From contig JAZARR010000078.1 of assembly GCA_037389465.1 (NCBI GenBank), positions 4,193,501 to 4,257,500 on the forward strand: 64,000 nt of DNA, read 5' to 3'. A program made the position numbers and the translations under genes. Source of the stretch: Baylisascaris procyonis (taxonomy: Eukaryota; Nematoda; Chromadorea; Rhabditida; Ascarididae). Positions 42,901-54,264 of the stretch are shown in pieces. The first letter of the stretch is position 1, and every line of letters starts with the position of its first letter. Under the pieces are notes generated by a model. That model was not told the DNA's origin and searched no databases. It saw only the letters and a list, made by a program, of their open reading frames with translations.

Positions 42901-45530
42901 AAGCGTTAGTGATCGTTAGAATAGATGGAAAGACGAACAAAAATTGAGAGATGCTTTGTGAGTTTATTCGCCGCCTCTATCCCACTGGTGATCATTAATC
43001 AAATCGTCAGCGTTTGCTTGCATCAGCTAGCGCATAAAACTTAGTGAAAGCATGCGGTCAGTTGAAGGGCTCCTCAAAAGTGATGAACAAATATTCTCGC
43101 TATGCTGCAAACAATGACCAGAAAGTCGGCTGTCTAAAAATGAACCAATTCCAGAGGGACTATAGGCGACCGAATATTCCATCATGTTACGAGCCAGTTC
43201 AACTACCCACATTCTTCAGCCTACCAACAAAAAATTTTGACAGTTATCTCGTATTTGTTAGCTGCTTTGTCGAAATATGCTCTTCGGATGCTTATGCATC
43301 TCGATGATCATATCACCTAGAGGATATTTCCAGATTCCTCTCCTTGATAGCTTTAAGATGCATATTTTATCGTGCTAATAAATAGATGTTGGTTTAGTTA
43401 ATGAGGCCACTCAGTGGTAAAAGCTCAGAATAACAACTGTCGGGCAAGACATATGAAGTATGATTCTTTAAGCAAGTTATCAAAGAAGAGGATAACGACT
43501 AAATGAGTACCATAGAGGTGGCAAGAAAACGTATTGCTACCACAAGGTGGAGAATGCGAAGGAAGGAAACCCTTTTCATTTTTGTGCTTAGTCTTCTTGC
43601 CTCTTCTATATGGGCATATTGCTTCTTAGTGGATAGCTCACTGGGAAAATTCCAATATTTCTAGCCTCATTTTAGATCAACAATCTAGCAGATTCCTTCT
43701 AGGAACAGTTAAGAATACAAGGTCTTTGGCAGGAATCACCTCACCAAAAACTCACGGAAAATTTTGCTTTTATGAAGATGGAATGAATAGCAACGGCTTC
43801 TGCATGAAAAACGACAAATTTGCAGCTGATGCGCTTGTGTTGCCAACACTGGCAGCTATCTTCGATAGCCCTAAGTGAAAACAGCAATCACAACAGGCCG
43901 TAGACCATGCTAAGCACAAATACAACTGAAGCATCACTACTCAAAAATATATTTTAAACAACAGTGCCATATGAGCAATGCAATCAGATCTTCAAAATGC
44001 CTTCCAAAAAAGGAAGGCTGACCATCTATGTATTCAATTTAATTGTAGTCAAGACTAGAACTTAATGAGTAGCAGAGTTTGAATCAAAAGTAGATGGCTA
44101 CAACGAAATGAAATACGTCAACTGCTCAAGCAAGCAAATCTAAATGGCCGTTGGGTTGATGAGCTGAGAAACGTGTCTAGCGTACGTTTAGGTAGAAAGC
44201 ATGCTTGCTTAACTTTTAGTCGCTCGTCCACATTCCCGCAATCACATAAACACAACGCCGCTATGACGTCATCACGTTGAATTATTCAATTTTCACCGCA
44301 ACGTGAAGGCTATTTGATGTGTGATATGTTGTAAAGCATTTAAGGTTTACTGTACATGGGTCCTATTTTGTTCAGCTGAAAAAAAAAAAGCTTATTTATT
44401 GCTATTGTTCACAGATATCAATCCATTTTTCAGCCACAATACGGTAAACGAGATTGCAAAGGTAACTGCTCTGCAGCCAGCTGTCTCAACAACCACAAGT
44501 CACTAGAGGCTTTATTAAACGATGATTAGCAGTGCAAATGAAAGTACAAACGTAGCGAATTAATCAAACACATATATGAGGCGTACAATTTCTTATTAGC
44601 CAGCATGCTTATTGTTTTCTACGAATATTAAAGTACTTCAGCCGTGGGAAGGCCGTGGGAAGGTTAAAAATTTGAAAGTACTTCCCATGGCTGATTTTCA
44701 TTTTCAAGAAATTTTCGAGGCATATGGAATAGAAACCACTAAAAATTTCTGCACCATTGCACAAACTTAGGCAGAAAAAGCGTCTCGGGCATCGAATTTT
44801 TTATGAGAGAAGGAGTGGGATGTGGGAGGAAGGTATGTTTCGCTCCTTTAGATCCACTCCGTCCCGTCTATCAACTACATCAATAATAGCAAGATAATTT
44901 CTCCAAACACTGACAACAATATTGAAGCACAAATGAGTTCTGCAAATTGAGATAAAATGGCAGCCGCTTAACCACGATTAAAGTATAAAATAAAGTGGCT
45001 ATTATCTAAAGAATTTTTTGAGGCTGTGAACCTCGAGGTGAATTCATTTCCAGAAATAGATAGTAGCACAAATCATTGCATACAACAGCATGCAAATTTT
45101 TTTTATAGTTCCGCTGAGATGCTTAGTTCATTCTCTCTCTTGTGAGTTAACAAAAAAAAATTTTTGAAACAAACTTTCGGTTTTTTTTGCATCACTTTCT
45201 TTTAAATTGGACTTGACTAAGTGGCAAATTTCCACTTATTTCATGCTTCATCTCTGAGTACTTCAGCTAATCTATCCTCTTGGGATGATTTACTTATAAA
45301 AGGATAAAAAGTGAGAAGCGCTAATATGAAAACAATGCCGCACCTCATATAACAAATGTGTATTTAAAAGAAACGCGTAAATGTAAATAAAAAGTACACA
45401 CGAAAACGTTCAATGCCAAACGCACACAAATGAGTAGAAAATGCACCCCCAGTGGGCGTTTATTTTCGATGCAGCCGGTCTCGTTATCGGCTTCGTCGAT
45501 CAGCGGCACGCTTGCTGACACAATACGCAT
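18930..45530 (-). CDS. SPSB/gustavus-type SPRY-domain SOCS-box protein with long N-terminal extension, 8 exons
   Basis: Minus-strand exons are 45447-45530, 41077-41208, 29447-29513, 22832-23232, 21207-21404, 19978-20140, 19420-19683 and 18930-19057. Every phase matches and the total is about 478 aa, whereas typical SPSB proteins have about 260-280. The last four exons encode the canonical protein: RHPVAQSTD near residue 281, [39 protein letters not shown], then a SOCS box. In the box [11 protein letters not shown] fits a BC-box for Elongin B/C, and [10 protein letters not shown] resembles a Cullin-5 box. Residues equivalent to the pocket that binds Asn-rich peptides (Arg, Pro, Ala, Tyr, Val-Trp-Gly) appear conserved. 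The expected role is substrate adaptor of a Cul5 E3 ligase in the cytoplasm. The first four exons are disordered, rich in Ser, Asn, Thr and Arg, and joined by phase only, so they are less sure. Upstream of the ATG, ATTTTCATTAG could be a trans-splice acceptor. Confidence 0.88.
23233..29446. other. Large intron of the SPSB gene (left)
   Basis: AT-rich intron of about 6.2 kb between two SPSB extension exons. It contains a purine-rich, G-run-containing tract at 25564-25611 and weaker G/A-rich stretches near 26150 and 26395. No nested exon with convincing splice sites was seen. The ORFs present are low-complexity readings of A/T runs. Confidence 0.5.
25564..25611 (+). other. G-rich tract with repeated runs of three to six G
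   Basis: Within about 48 nt there are at least six runs of three or more G separated by one to four bases, almost purely purine. It satisfies the usual sequence pattern for an intramolecular G-quadruplex on the plus strand. The sense strand of the gene (minus) would be C-rich here, so the transcript would not carry the quadruplex. Confidence 0.6.
31835..31893 (+). other. Exon-like segment
   Basis: An open segment reading [19 protein letters not shown] lies between an AG and a GTGAGG donor. It looks protein-like but is isolated, has a weak acceptor and no identified partner exon. It sits antisense inside the SPSB intron. Confidence 0.2.
35814..35870. repeat. 15-bp inverted repeat with nearby direct copy
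   Basis: CAATAAAGTGATATT (35814-35828) is matched by its reverse complement with one mismatch at 35856-35870, leaving a 27-nt loop. A diverged direct copy of the flanking CGATGCAATAAAGTGATATT follows at about 35875-35897. The arrangement suggests a small fold-back element or its remnant. Confidence 0.6.
43503..43664 (+). CDS. Candidate 53-aa single-pass membrane peptide or first exon
   Basis: An ATG with A at -3 opens 53 codons. The N-terminus is basic ([15 protein letters not shown]), followed by a hydrophobic segment ([21 protein letters not shown]) typical of a signal anchor for a type II membrane protein, then a short polar tail and TAG. It lies antisense in an SPSB intron, 11 nt before another protein-like open segment. 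No clear splice donor in a matching phase joins the two, so this may be a degraded gene. No family was recognised. Confidence 0.35.
   Translation: MSTIEVARKRIATTRWRMRRKETLFIFVLSLLASSIWAYCFLVDSSLGKFQYF
43676..43878 (+). other. Exon-like open segment ending in a stop codon
   Basis: It begins after a CATTTTAG acceptor and reads [17 protein letters not shown]…, with [17 protein letters not shown] in the middle, ending in IFDSPK and TGA. It has no internal ATG start of its own near the beginning, which fits a terminal exon. Composition is protein-like, but no homolog is recognised. The preceding signal-anchor ORF is the natural partner although the phases do not obviously join. Confidence 0.3.
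44639..44693. repeat. Small hairpin with an 11-bp tandem duplication
   Basis: GCCGTGGGAAG occurs twice in tandem (44641-44662), and CAGCCGTGGGAAG pairs with CTTCCCATGGCTG at 44681-44693 with one mismatch. It may be a remnant of a fold-back insertion. Confidence 0.6.
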
Positions 45531-48500
45531 GCAGCTAGCATTCTAATGAAAATGGATAAACCCTTAAAAGTTGTTTGCCCTGAATGAAGACGATGAGGCA
45601 GATCGTTTTGGTGCGTTGTGCATATCAATCCATCACTGAGCACTGCGAACGCTTAACCACTTACTGCATATAGCACTCTCTTATATGGATTTGAAATCCC
45701 ACGGGGTTGAATCTAGCACAAAACTTCGAAATTTCTTTTAGGTTTCCGCTGAAAAAATTGACTGCCCACATAAAGTCGTTAATTCGCACAGAAATTCGAT
45801 TTCTTCGTCAACTCTGAACCATGGGCAGCATCGGCAGCTAAAGCAATCGAGCGTTAGCATCTCTCGATAATATTGAAATTTTTTAATAACATATTGGCAT
45901 TTATGCGGATAGTGCAACAGATATCCCTAACGAATGGGTTATCGTGTGTATTTTTTATGGATGCGTAAAGCAATGAATAAGATGAAAAATCATTGCTTAA
46001 ACGAATAAAATTAACAAGTATAATACATGCACAATGTGTATCAGCATTGCACATAAACGAGCATTTCAAAAACCACTATCGAAAGAAGCTTAGAGCGCGA
46101 AAGGAATCGTGGTCAGAAAAAAAAATCGGCATTTAAACATTTACCTCACTAATTTCATATCGATTGTATTTTAATGCTTTTAAGCAAATTTTTAATTGCA
46201 AATCACATTATTGTAACGCCATGTCGGATTTTATTTATTTATGGGCATACGCATTAGTTTGTCTGTCGGGTAATTTTAACTCGAAAACTATGGAAGTCAA
46301 AAATACAAAAAATTGTGAGTAAAATGCATACCCTGAAGGAAGATGATTTCCTATACGTTCATTCACGAAACATCTCGAAATACTTAGAAGAAAAAATCTG
46401 TTTTTTTTTTTTAAATTTTACACTAGGTCTTTATTTAAAAAAAGCCTCTTCTTTTTTTCCCACTTCAATAGATATTCTAGTGATGGGGAGTCGTGAATCA
46501 CCGCTAGTTTACAATGCTAGTTTTTTATGTGAAAAAATCTCAGGTCAACAACCTCCTAGCAATAGTATTTTTCAATCACTTCAAAGGGTATGCAAATATA
46601 AAGGTTTGAGCGCTACGATCTTAAAGAGGAATGCATACAATGCTGAAACACGGTGAGTGGCTAAGTGTTATCGAGTTGGGACAGAAGAAAATATACGCTA
46701 AGGAACATTTCTTGCACAATACGAGAAAAATTTTAGTCTCATTTCTTAAATTAGCATTGCCCCAAGTAGAGACAAGAAAACTCCCATGCAAATAAGCTAC
46801 ATCAGATATTACTACTGTATAAGGAGACATATACGGAAGAAATGAAACTAAACCCAAAAAAATCAGACAACAACGAATCGAAAGAATCTGATGAATCGAA
46901 TGCCAAATTGACCGTCGAGAAATTAATGTGATTTGTTGGTGATGTGGCATTGTACCGTTGATGCACTGAGAAGTCTTCTTATGAACTCACTACATAGTGG
47001 AAAAAAAAACTCAATTTGCTATCGTCGCAGTGCTCACTTAGAAGCATGGCTAAATTTGTGTGTCTCATGCAACAATGCAAGACGGTGAGTGTCGTCAGCT
47101 TGTAGCGAATACTGATTCAATAAATAAAATAACGACAGCAAAATCCTACAGCGCTTGCTCACGCATGGATGAAACGCTCCTGAAGGGTGCAATTAGCGTT
47201 GGCACATAAGAAAAAAAACTCTCCGAAGCCTTCGATTTTTGAGGATCTCCCATATTTCGAGGTCTCTCATATAGTGGGAGTACAAGAATCACGTTCAGCT
47301 CCCCGAATGCCAGCAATACTCTCAAACAGCATTACCTACGAGAAATTCCCTTTCAGACGGCCCCAAAACTGCGGAAGCCGAAATTTATAACACCGAAAGT
47401 GATTTCAGGCCCGTCGAATTTCGGCTGCATCCACCCTTCTTCTGATGCCCTCTAAGTTTCAGTGCCTCTAACGCCGAACCTAGCAGCACCTTGGCGTTCT
47501 TCTAACTCCGAACGCGCCAACCGGTCCCACATCTTAAGTTTAGCCGTATTCTTCTGACACCAACCTTCAATGAGGAAGTCACTTAACAATGGAATTTCTG
47601 GCCATCAAGAATCCACTACCTACCCGTCAAACAATCGGATCAGTTGGCTGCCGAAAAATGGAGCAGTTCAACAGATTCAATCGGTCGCACTGTGCAGGAT
47701 ACACCGGTTTTAACTAAGTGTTATTTTCCTGGCACATACTTTTCTAGTCTATGAAACGACAGCGGAATTTCCCGAGTTCCAAGTTTATTTAAAGAACGCC
47801 ATTTATATCTTCGCGCAACGTAGGATCAACTACGTTGCCAAACAATAAAAGCTTTGAAAACTTAGAAACTGCAACAGACATCTCCACCAGACCCTTCATA
47901 TGAACTGTACAGCTTCAGCGATTGCAGGATAAACCGATACACTGGAATACAACATTTTTCAAATAATTATCTAATATCCCTGATTTAGTGAACATTATTC
48001 ATCCTGCACTCCCAATCAATAAATAGCTTTTTCAATAGCACTCATTGCAAACTGCTCTTGCGCTCACAAGATTACAACTAAATAACCTACGTTCGCCTAC
48101 AGGAACTTGGCAGGCATCAACACATCATAAATGGATATAAAAAAAAACTATTCTAGTCGTGACTTCTGAAGAAACCTCGAGAATGCACCGCTGGTGCGCC
48201 TGAAGCAAAAAACGCAACAACAACAACAACGAGCTGAATAATGCCCATAAGCTAAAGGTCAACTGCGGTCAATAATCGCTATGGGACACATTTAACTGCT
48301 AGGCCATTAGTTCCATCAACATCTTTATTAACAAGTAGCTGTGAATACTATAATCTAGAAAACAAATAATCGGCTAACAAAACAAAGGATCAGCGCGACT
48401 AGCAAGGATTCGAACCAGCCACTTATACCAATCGTCATCGTAAATTGGCATCAACTGTGTCGCACCCCTGCGCATCACAACACACAATTGAGAATTGCAA

Positions 48501-50467
48501 AAGCCACTTAGACGAGGATGCCCAACTACACACTGCAGAAATACTCAGGTTGAACAGCCTTTAGTACCTTAGCATATAACTTAAAATTACCATAAAAATA
48601 TGACCAAAAGTAATATTCAAATAAACATTCAAATACTGATCGATGTTGCTTCCTGTCTAACTAAAATTCAGATTCACTGTTCTATCTTATATTCCACTAA
48701 TATTCCGGAAAGCGAGAAGGCTGCTATGAGGGTGGGAGGGCGCAACGGATGTGAATTCCGAAATAAACCAATGTGCTATGACTATAAAAATAAAAACAAA
48801 AACAAAAAAAAAGACGAAACCAAAGTTAAACATAAACAACAACACACGCGAATAGAGGAAAACATATCGACGTTACCAAAAGATCAGCAAATGCGAATGT
48901 GACAATTTGAAATATCATAAAAATCTTCCATATCCTATATAAAAAAATAAACGTAATGTAAACACATGCATATAATAGTTACAGATGAATGCAAAGCCCG
49001 ATAAATAACACCCACAAGCGATTCTTCTCTCTTATTTACTTCAGCAGCCCATAATCTAGAACGCTTAAATTTATAGTTCAAATAGATCAATGATCTCAAT
49101 CGCGAGATCAGAATCATTTATCCCATTTGAATACCAAAACGGCACAATAGTGATAATTTTTCAATGAATACACCGAGGAAAATAAGACACAAGAAATGGA
49201 GAGCAAAGCACAAGGGAGATTATAGTTGCCTAGGCATAATAAAAAGATACCAAATCTAATCAGAAAAAAAAAGAATTTTCGAACATGACAAGGGATTCTT
49301 ACCTTATGCAGCCGATATAACGAAAATAATAATAAAGCAAATTGATAACACTAGCCGAGTAAAACGCCGTATGCATGGAAAAATGTATGCAACATGGAAA
49401 TATTGTTTTAAAAACCTATTGGTGCAAGAAAGAATTGCTTTTAATTTCAATTATTAAACCAAATTATCGTTTATAACTCGACAAAAATGTAATCGGTCGA
49501 ACGATGAGAGGCGGTGCAAATTTGCAATGTACAGGTTTGCTTTCGGCTCAACCACAGTAATGTGGGAAAAGATACTGAGGATTATTTCACAGCGTTCATC
49601 GTGTTGAGCAATGCGGATACACAGTAAAGCAGTGATCTTGGAGAGGAGTTAGTTCGGTAATCCCTTCACTTATACATCGTACATTATACACCTAATCATG
49701 TAGCGGTCAGGTGATGCCTCACATTTCCATGGGGAAATCTTTTACAAAGCAGCTAGTTTCCATATTCGAAAAGGCATTGTTTTACCTTCTGCAGAGCAAT
49801 CCATCAAATGCTTAACAAAGCAACAGCTGTTCGATGGTAGTAGGAATTGGATTGCAAGGTTTCACAATAATGCAACAATTGGCAGCCATTCGTAGCTTGC
49901 CGATGGAAATCGAAAAGACTATCAAACACAAATCCAACGTCATAAATTTCTTCTACAATGAGTGACTAACATAAAAATAAGAAAAAAAAAGAAATAACAC
50001 ACAAACAATCGCAATCAAGAAAACTTTAATGCGAAAAATAAGGATAACCTAGCATCACAATGCTCCAACACGCCCAACGAAAATATTCAGCCATTACCTC
50101 ATCAACAGCACATCCGCACCGCATTCAAAATAGAATAAAGAAACTTTCGCCACGTGTATAGTGTAATTCTCACATTTTTATACTCAATCTGCTTGTGCTC
50201 TCATTTCACAACATTCATTAACGATCGGCCAACTGCCCTTAATTTATGTGACCGATCTCAAATGATGTCTCATTTATGATATAAATGAAGATATCAAAAA
50301 TCTCTTAGTTACTAACATGCTTCTCTTCGCAGAACTCTGAAACGATTTAAAAGTATAGAACCCACTCCAGAGTCATCTTCTACTTAACCACTGCAGGTGC
50401 GAGTAAAATAACTGAGGCGCAAGTTGAAAGGCAGTACAGGAGCTCACACGAAGATGCTACAGCAGTT
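45531..50467. other. Intergenic region between the SPSB start and the tomm-40 end
   Basis: It should hold the SPSB promoter and 5' leader near 45531-46100 and the tomm-40 3' untranslated region near 50200-50467. A GC-richer stretch at 47200-47760 has a short tandem repeat and protein-like but interrupted frames. Simple repeats lie at 48215-48232 (CAA) and 48780-48815 (A/C-rich). No complete gene was recognised. Confidence 0.4.
47200..47760 (+). other. GC-richer block with interrupted protein-like frames, unknown
   Basis: Plus-strand frames give fragments such as EDLPYFEVSHIVGVQ and TAEAEIYNTESDF, but stops interrupt them. At 47236-47272 an 18-nt unit (TTTGAGGATCTCCCATAT) is followed by a diverged copy. 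It could be a decayed transposon or pseudogene; there is no decisive domain. Confidence 0.3.
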
Positions 50468-53400
50468 TCAGCCAATTATAAGGCCGATACCGAACTTGCC
50501 TTGCGCCTTGACGTGATTCAACATACCAGAGATGGCCAGCGTAAACGGCAGATTCTGGCTAAGCTTCTTCTCAAATACGCCACCCACTGTCCAATTCGTA
50601 TCGATCGAAGCACGCATCGTTACACCTTCATCCGGCAACTCAGCCTAAAAACACCAATACGATCCTTTACTGGCATAATAAATGAATGTTGAGCGTTTTC
50701 ACGGAAAAAAGTGAAAGGATGAAATCTAAAAAACAATCACAATAAACTCACAAATTAACATCAGTCATTCATCACAAACAGTGATTGCCATCAACATCGT
50801 TGATATATTTGCTAACATATGAGCAGCTGATCTGCATTTTGATCGGAGGGATTGTGTAAGAAAGATGTCAACCCAGCTTGCACTCATATGCAAAACAATA
50901 CATCAATATCACGATCGTATCACTAATAACAGCACACAACACAAGAAAGTGGTAAAGCAAAAAAAGAGATGTTTAAGGGGGATGGAAAGGTGGCAGAGGT
51001 GAAAGAGCTACTCTAGGCGGCAAGCTCTCTCTTCAGAAAAAAAAAGGCGCGAAGGAGTTTAAACAATAGTCACTACTGCTATACAAGAATAGCTGCATTT
51101 GTGTCCACAGCTGCATCTGTATCTTTCCCTATCGCACTCAAGATTCTTTTTTCAGGAGCAGAGAAGCAAGAAGGGATAGCATTGTAAAAATGACAGTGGA
51201 AAAGAGAAGACGCTGAAATTTATGAAAATTGTTGGATAAAACGAACTTGATAAGCGAACGTAGTGAGTGCTTCTTGAACACGAAAATTACTCTCGAATTC
51301 GACGCCAAACGAGAGGTTCTCGACCTGCTTATGATGGTAGCAAAGATGTAATCCCGAGCTTCCTATCGTACCAGAAGCAGTGAAATTATCACCATTGTAT
51401 CTAAAAAAAGCAATCAAAATAATCTCTGCAACAATGCTCCTGAGTTTTTACAAAACGTACGGCATTGTCACATGAACGTAGCAATCCCAATAGTACCTCT
51501 GTCTTTGTTTGAAAACGTACAAAAGGTACGGCACTGTCAAATACCTCTACCTCCTTTGTTTGAAAACATCTTTGAGAGTTTCCAACTTACCTTCTTTAGA
51601 AGAAAATAAACAATCCTTAACACAACCAGCTAGAGACCTCATAATTCGGTTTTTCATTGGCGTGTTTGAAAATTTAAAAAAGTTGCGATTCCTCCCATGA
51701 ATACGAACAACTCGGCATTTCAAGTGAAATATAGTTCGACACAAAGCGGTTTTAATTAATTTCACAACGAAAGCAAAGTACTGTTTACATTCATTACTAA
51801 GAGAAACATGGCATGCACCTCTGGCTACTACTTCATGTTTCCTCATAAACTGCACAATTATTACTGTGTAGTACCACGACGTAGATGCGGGGCAAAGATT
51901 GTGAAGACAGCGCATATTCAGAGGTATATAGCGCAGCACAACTAGACGACACATAATCCACGGGTGGCACTTGCACACTAAGGAAGACAAAGAGGATGGT
52001 TCCTGTGAGGAATACAACGGTAAAATGATCGCATTAAAAGGCTTGCGAAGAGCGATGGATTGTGAGATCTTATCTTATCTTATCCAAGCGCGGGGCACTA
52101 GAATCCCGAATACTCGCTGTCTGACGCCACCTCCCTCAACCACAACCCTTCAGGACGCATTTTTCGTCAAATCAGTAGCCATCGCAGCAAACCGGGGAAG
52201 AATTACAGCCCCGATTTCAAAGACCAAAACGATTTACAATCTAATGTTTCTTTCATTTCTACCAGTATTCACCTGATCCTTGCACCCTGACACTGAAGTT
52301 AACAACGTACTCAGTTCCGTTGAAACCAAAACACCGACAGGCATGACAAAGAGGAAAGCATAGATGGCTAGCATAGAACAAGATGACGTGGCGTACCTGG
52401 CTGCATAGCTCAGCACCGAAATTTGTGAGCCGGGTATCTGTTTTCCGTATTGATAGACGAGCTCGGCTCCGAGATCTAATCGAGGGGTAATACGCCGCAG
52501 AAGCTGCGTTACGATGATGCCGCTCTCGCCAATTATGTCGGTATTGGCCAGAGTTAGGCCCAAAGTTGCTAAGCGACCGCGATATTCCAATGTACCCTGC
52601 GCTGCCGACAATTTGCCTCCTTAAGTAATCGCAAAATGATAAACAATCTGAACTTTGTATATTTGTGTGACTGCATCTTCCATTTTGTTGTCATTTCTCA
52701 CCTTACCTCTAGTAAAGTACGCACCTTTGCAGGAAGTGAAAAAGACGACCAGTCCGACAAACTATTCTCCTTAAAATCTCTTCCTAGAGTTCATTTAATG
52801 TCCTTCTAAATGGAAATCTCTGAGCGAAGAACTTTCGGTGGATCTTGCGTTCCGTGCAAATAAGAGTATTTGCGTTCACAGAATATAAAACACTTCTTTG
52901 TTTCTCCTCACAGCTTCGTTGAGGAAGTCATCCGCAAGGAATGAGCATTTCTGCAGGAAAACAACAGTAATGATTAATGACAAGGGCGTCCATGTGCGAC
53001 AAATGCAACAATAAGGACGGTCCAAGTCAACAGTGCTTATCTGTGCTTTACATATATCACTGTTCCCATAAATTGCAGACTCTTGGCAAAATCTTTGCCG
53101 CAGCATTGCCAAAAACAATCGGAATACTGAAGTATAAGAGGATAACGAAAAACGAAAGTGCCCAAATAGTGCACTTTCACTACATTCGAATCCACAGTTC
53201 TCTTTTCCGGATTTGCAACTGTTGTCGATGTGATTGAAAGTAGGAACCAATGAAGTCATACCTTGAACCTGGCTTTGCAATTTCAGCCTCCACCTGTCGC
53301 CGAATTGATGGAGGAATGTAGCGGATGTATTGCCAGCAGCGTCTGTGTCTCCAAGCAAGACAGGGAACGCTTCCCCTGGTCCGACTTGCTTATTGCCCAC

Positions 53401-53857
53401 GAAGGTCGCACCAAATCGATATCCAGTGTTTGCCGGAGAAATGCTTAACGTGTGCGACACCTATAACTAGCGCAAGTGAGGACATTTAAAAGGTAACAAA
53501 TCAAAGGCAAAAACTTGTAAATATGCAATAACTTTTCGCATGCCGACTTCCAGTTCAAAAGTCTTCAGCCCGCAACATATTGACTCAGCCCTGACAATAC
53601 CGCACGAATTTCCGAGAGAAAACGTTAGTATAATTGGAAATAACCTGAAAATGCGAGGAGAGTCCCTTTTGTACCATCACCTTTGCACCTTCGAAACACA
53701 TCGGGAACACATCTCTACACTTTCGGTGCAGCTCCTCGTAGGAACCTGGATTGTTGCTAGTTGTCGCCGGGGATACTGCAACTGCGGCACTCTTCTCATC
53801 AGCGCCTGTGAGCACAGGTGCTGTACCCGCCGCTGTCGACGATCCCCCCGCAGACAT
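50468..53857 (-). CDS. tomm-40: TOM40, mitochondrial outer-membrane import channel, 5 exons
   Basis: Exons on the minus strand are 53645-53857, 53262-53460, 52397-52619, 51247-51400 and 50468-50644. Phases agree throughout, giving about 321 aa, close to the nematode protein. The first exon has an Ala/Ser/Thr-rich variable leader, then the conserved NPGSYEELHRKCRDVFP and CFEGAK blocks. Later blocks include ISPANTGYRFGATFVG, RRITPRLDLGAELVYQYGK, PGSQISVLSYAARY, the YHHKQVENLSFGVEFE segment, and the final NHVKAQGKFGIGLIIG strand ending in TGA. TOM40 is a 19-stranded beta-barrel and the pore of the TOM complex through which nearly all nuclear-encoded mitochondrial precursors pass. All barrel-defining blocks are present, so the gene should be functional. 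The exon 3 acceptor (CTTAAG) is weak but is fixed by phase and homology. A divergent candidate gene starts about 400 bp upstream. Confidence 0.96.
51450..51568. repeat. Imperfect tandem duplication in tomm-40 intron 3
   Basis: The segment containing ACGTACGGCATTGTCA and TACCTCTGTCTTTGTTTG (51450-51516) is followed by a shorter diverged copy (51518-51568) with the same order of words. It lies in the intron between tomm-40 exons 3 and 4, away from the splice sites. Confidence 0.65.
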
Positions 53858-54264
53858 CGACGCCCTCTAAACAACGATTCCGAACAATCGAAAACTGACT
53901 GAATAACGAACGGCGTCCGTCCAATTCATCATATAACAAGAGAACAATATTATCGACTATTTGGGTTAAAAACGGTAGCGGGGATAGATTGAACACATCC
54001 CTGCCAAACGAGTTAACCCATTCCTATCTGGGATGCAGTTAACCCATCTTTACCGAGACCACGTATAATCCATGCATAACAAAAAGAAAGTGAGGATCCA
54101 ACATAACACACACACGTAAAAAAAAAGGCGCGGGAGATAATGAAAATTAATGCAGCGAGGACAGTGCAGACGAAGGGACCCAACACGCCTCACTTCTGCG
54201 CCGATCTCGGCGACAGCATACGCCGTGTACAGTGCATTTCAATATGCAAATCAAACAAGGTGCA
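53858..54264. promoter_or_regulatory. Short region between divergent start codons, probable shared promoter
   Basis: About 400 bp separate the tomm-40 ATG (minus) from the ATG of the candidate 97-aa gene (plus). Another open frame reading upstream of the plus ATG (around 54170-54258, containing TPHFCADLGDSIRRVQC) is an alternative to a purely non-coding leader. No specific factor site was recognised. Confidence 0.4.

Larger units (their letters stand above)
41209..45446. other. First intron of the SPSB gene with small opposite-strand ORFs
   Basis: About 4.2 kb. It contains a plus-strand short membrane-protein ORF (43503-43664) and a following exon-like ORF (43676-43878). It also has an A/T simple repeat at 41831-41850, an A run near 41970, and a small hairpin at 44639-44693. 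Otherwise nothing was recognised. Confidence 0.45.

Noticed and set aside
48405..48430. tRNA-like string GGATTCGAACCAGCC
   Set aside because: The reverse complement resembles a T-loop, but the T stem does not pair and no D or anticodon arm or acceptor stem was found.
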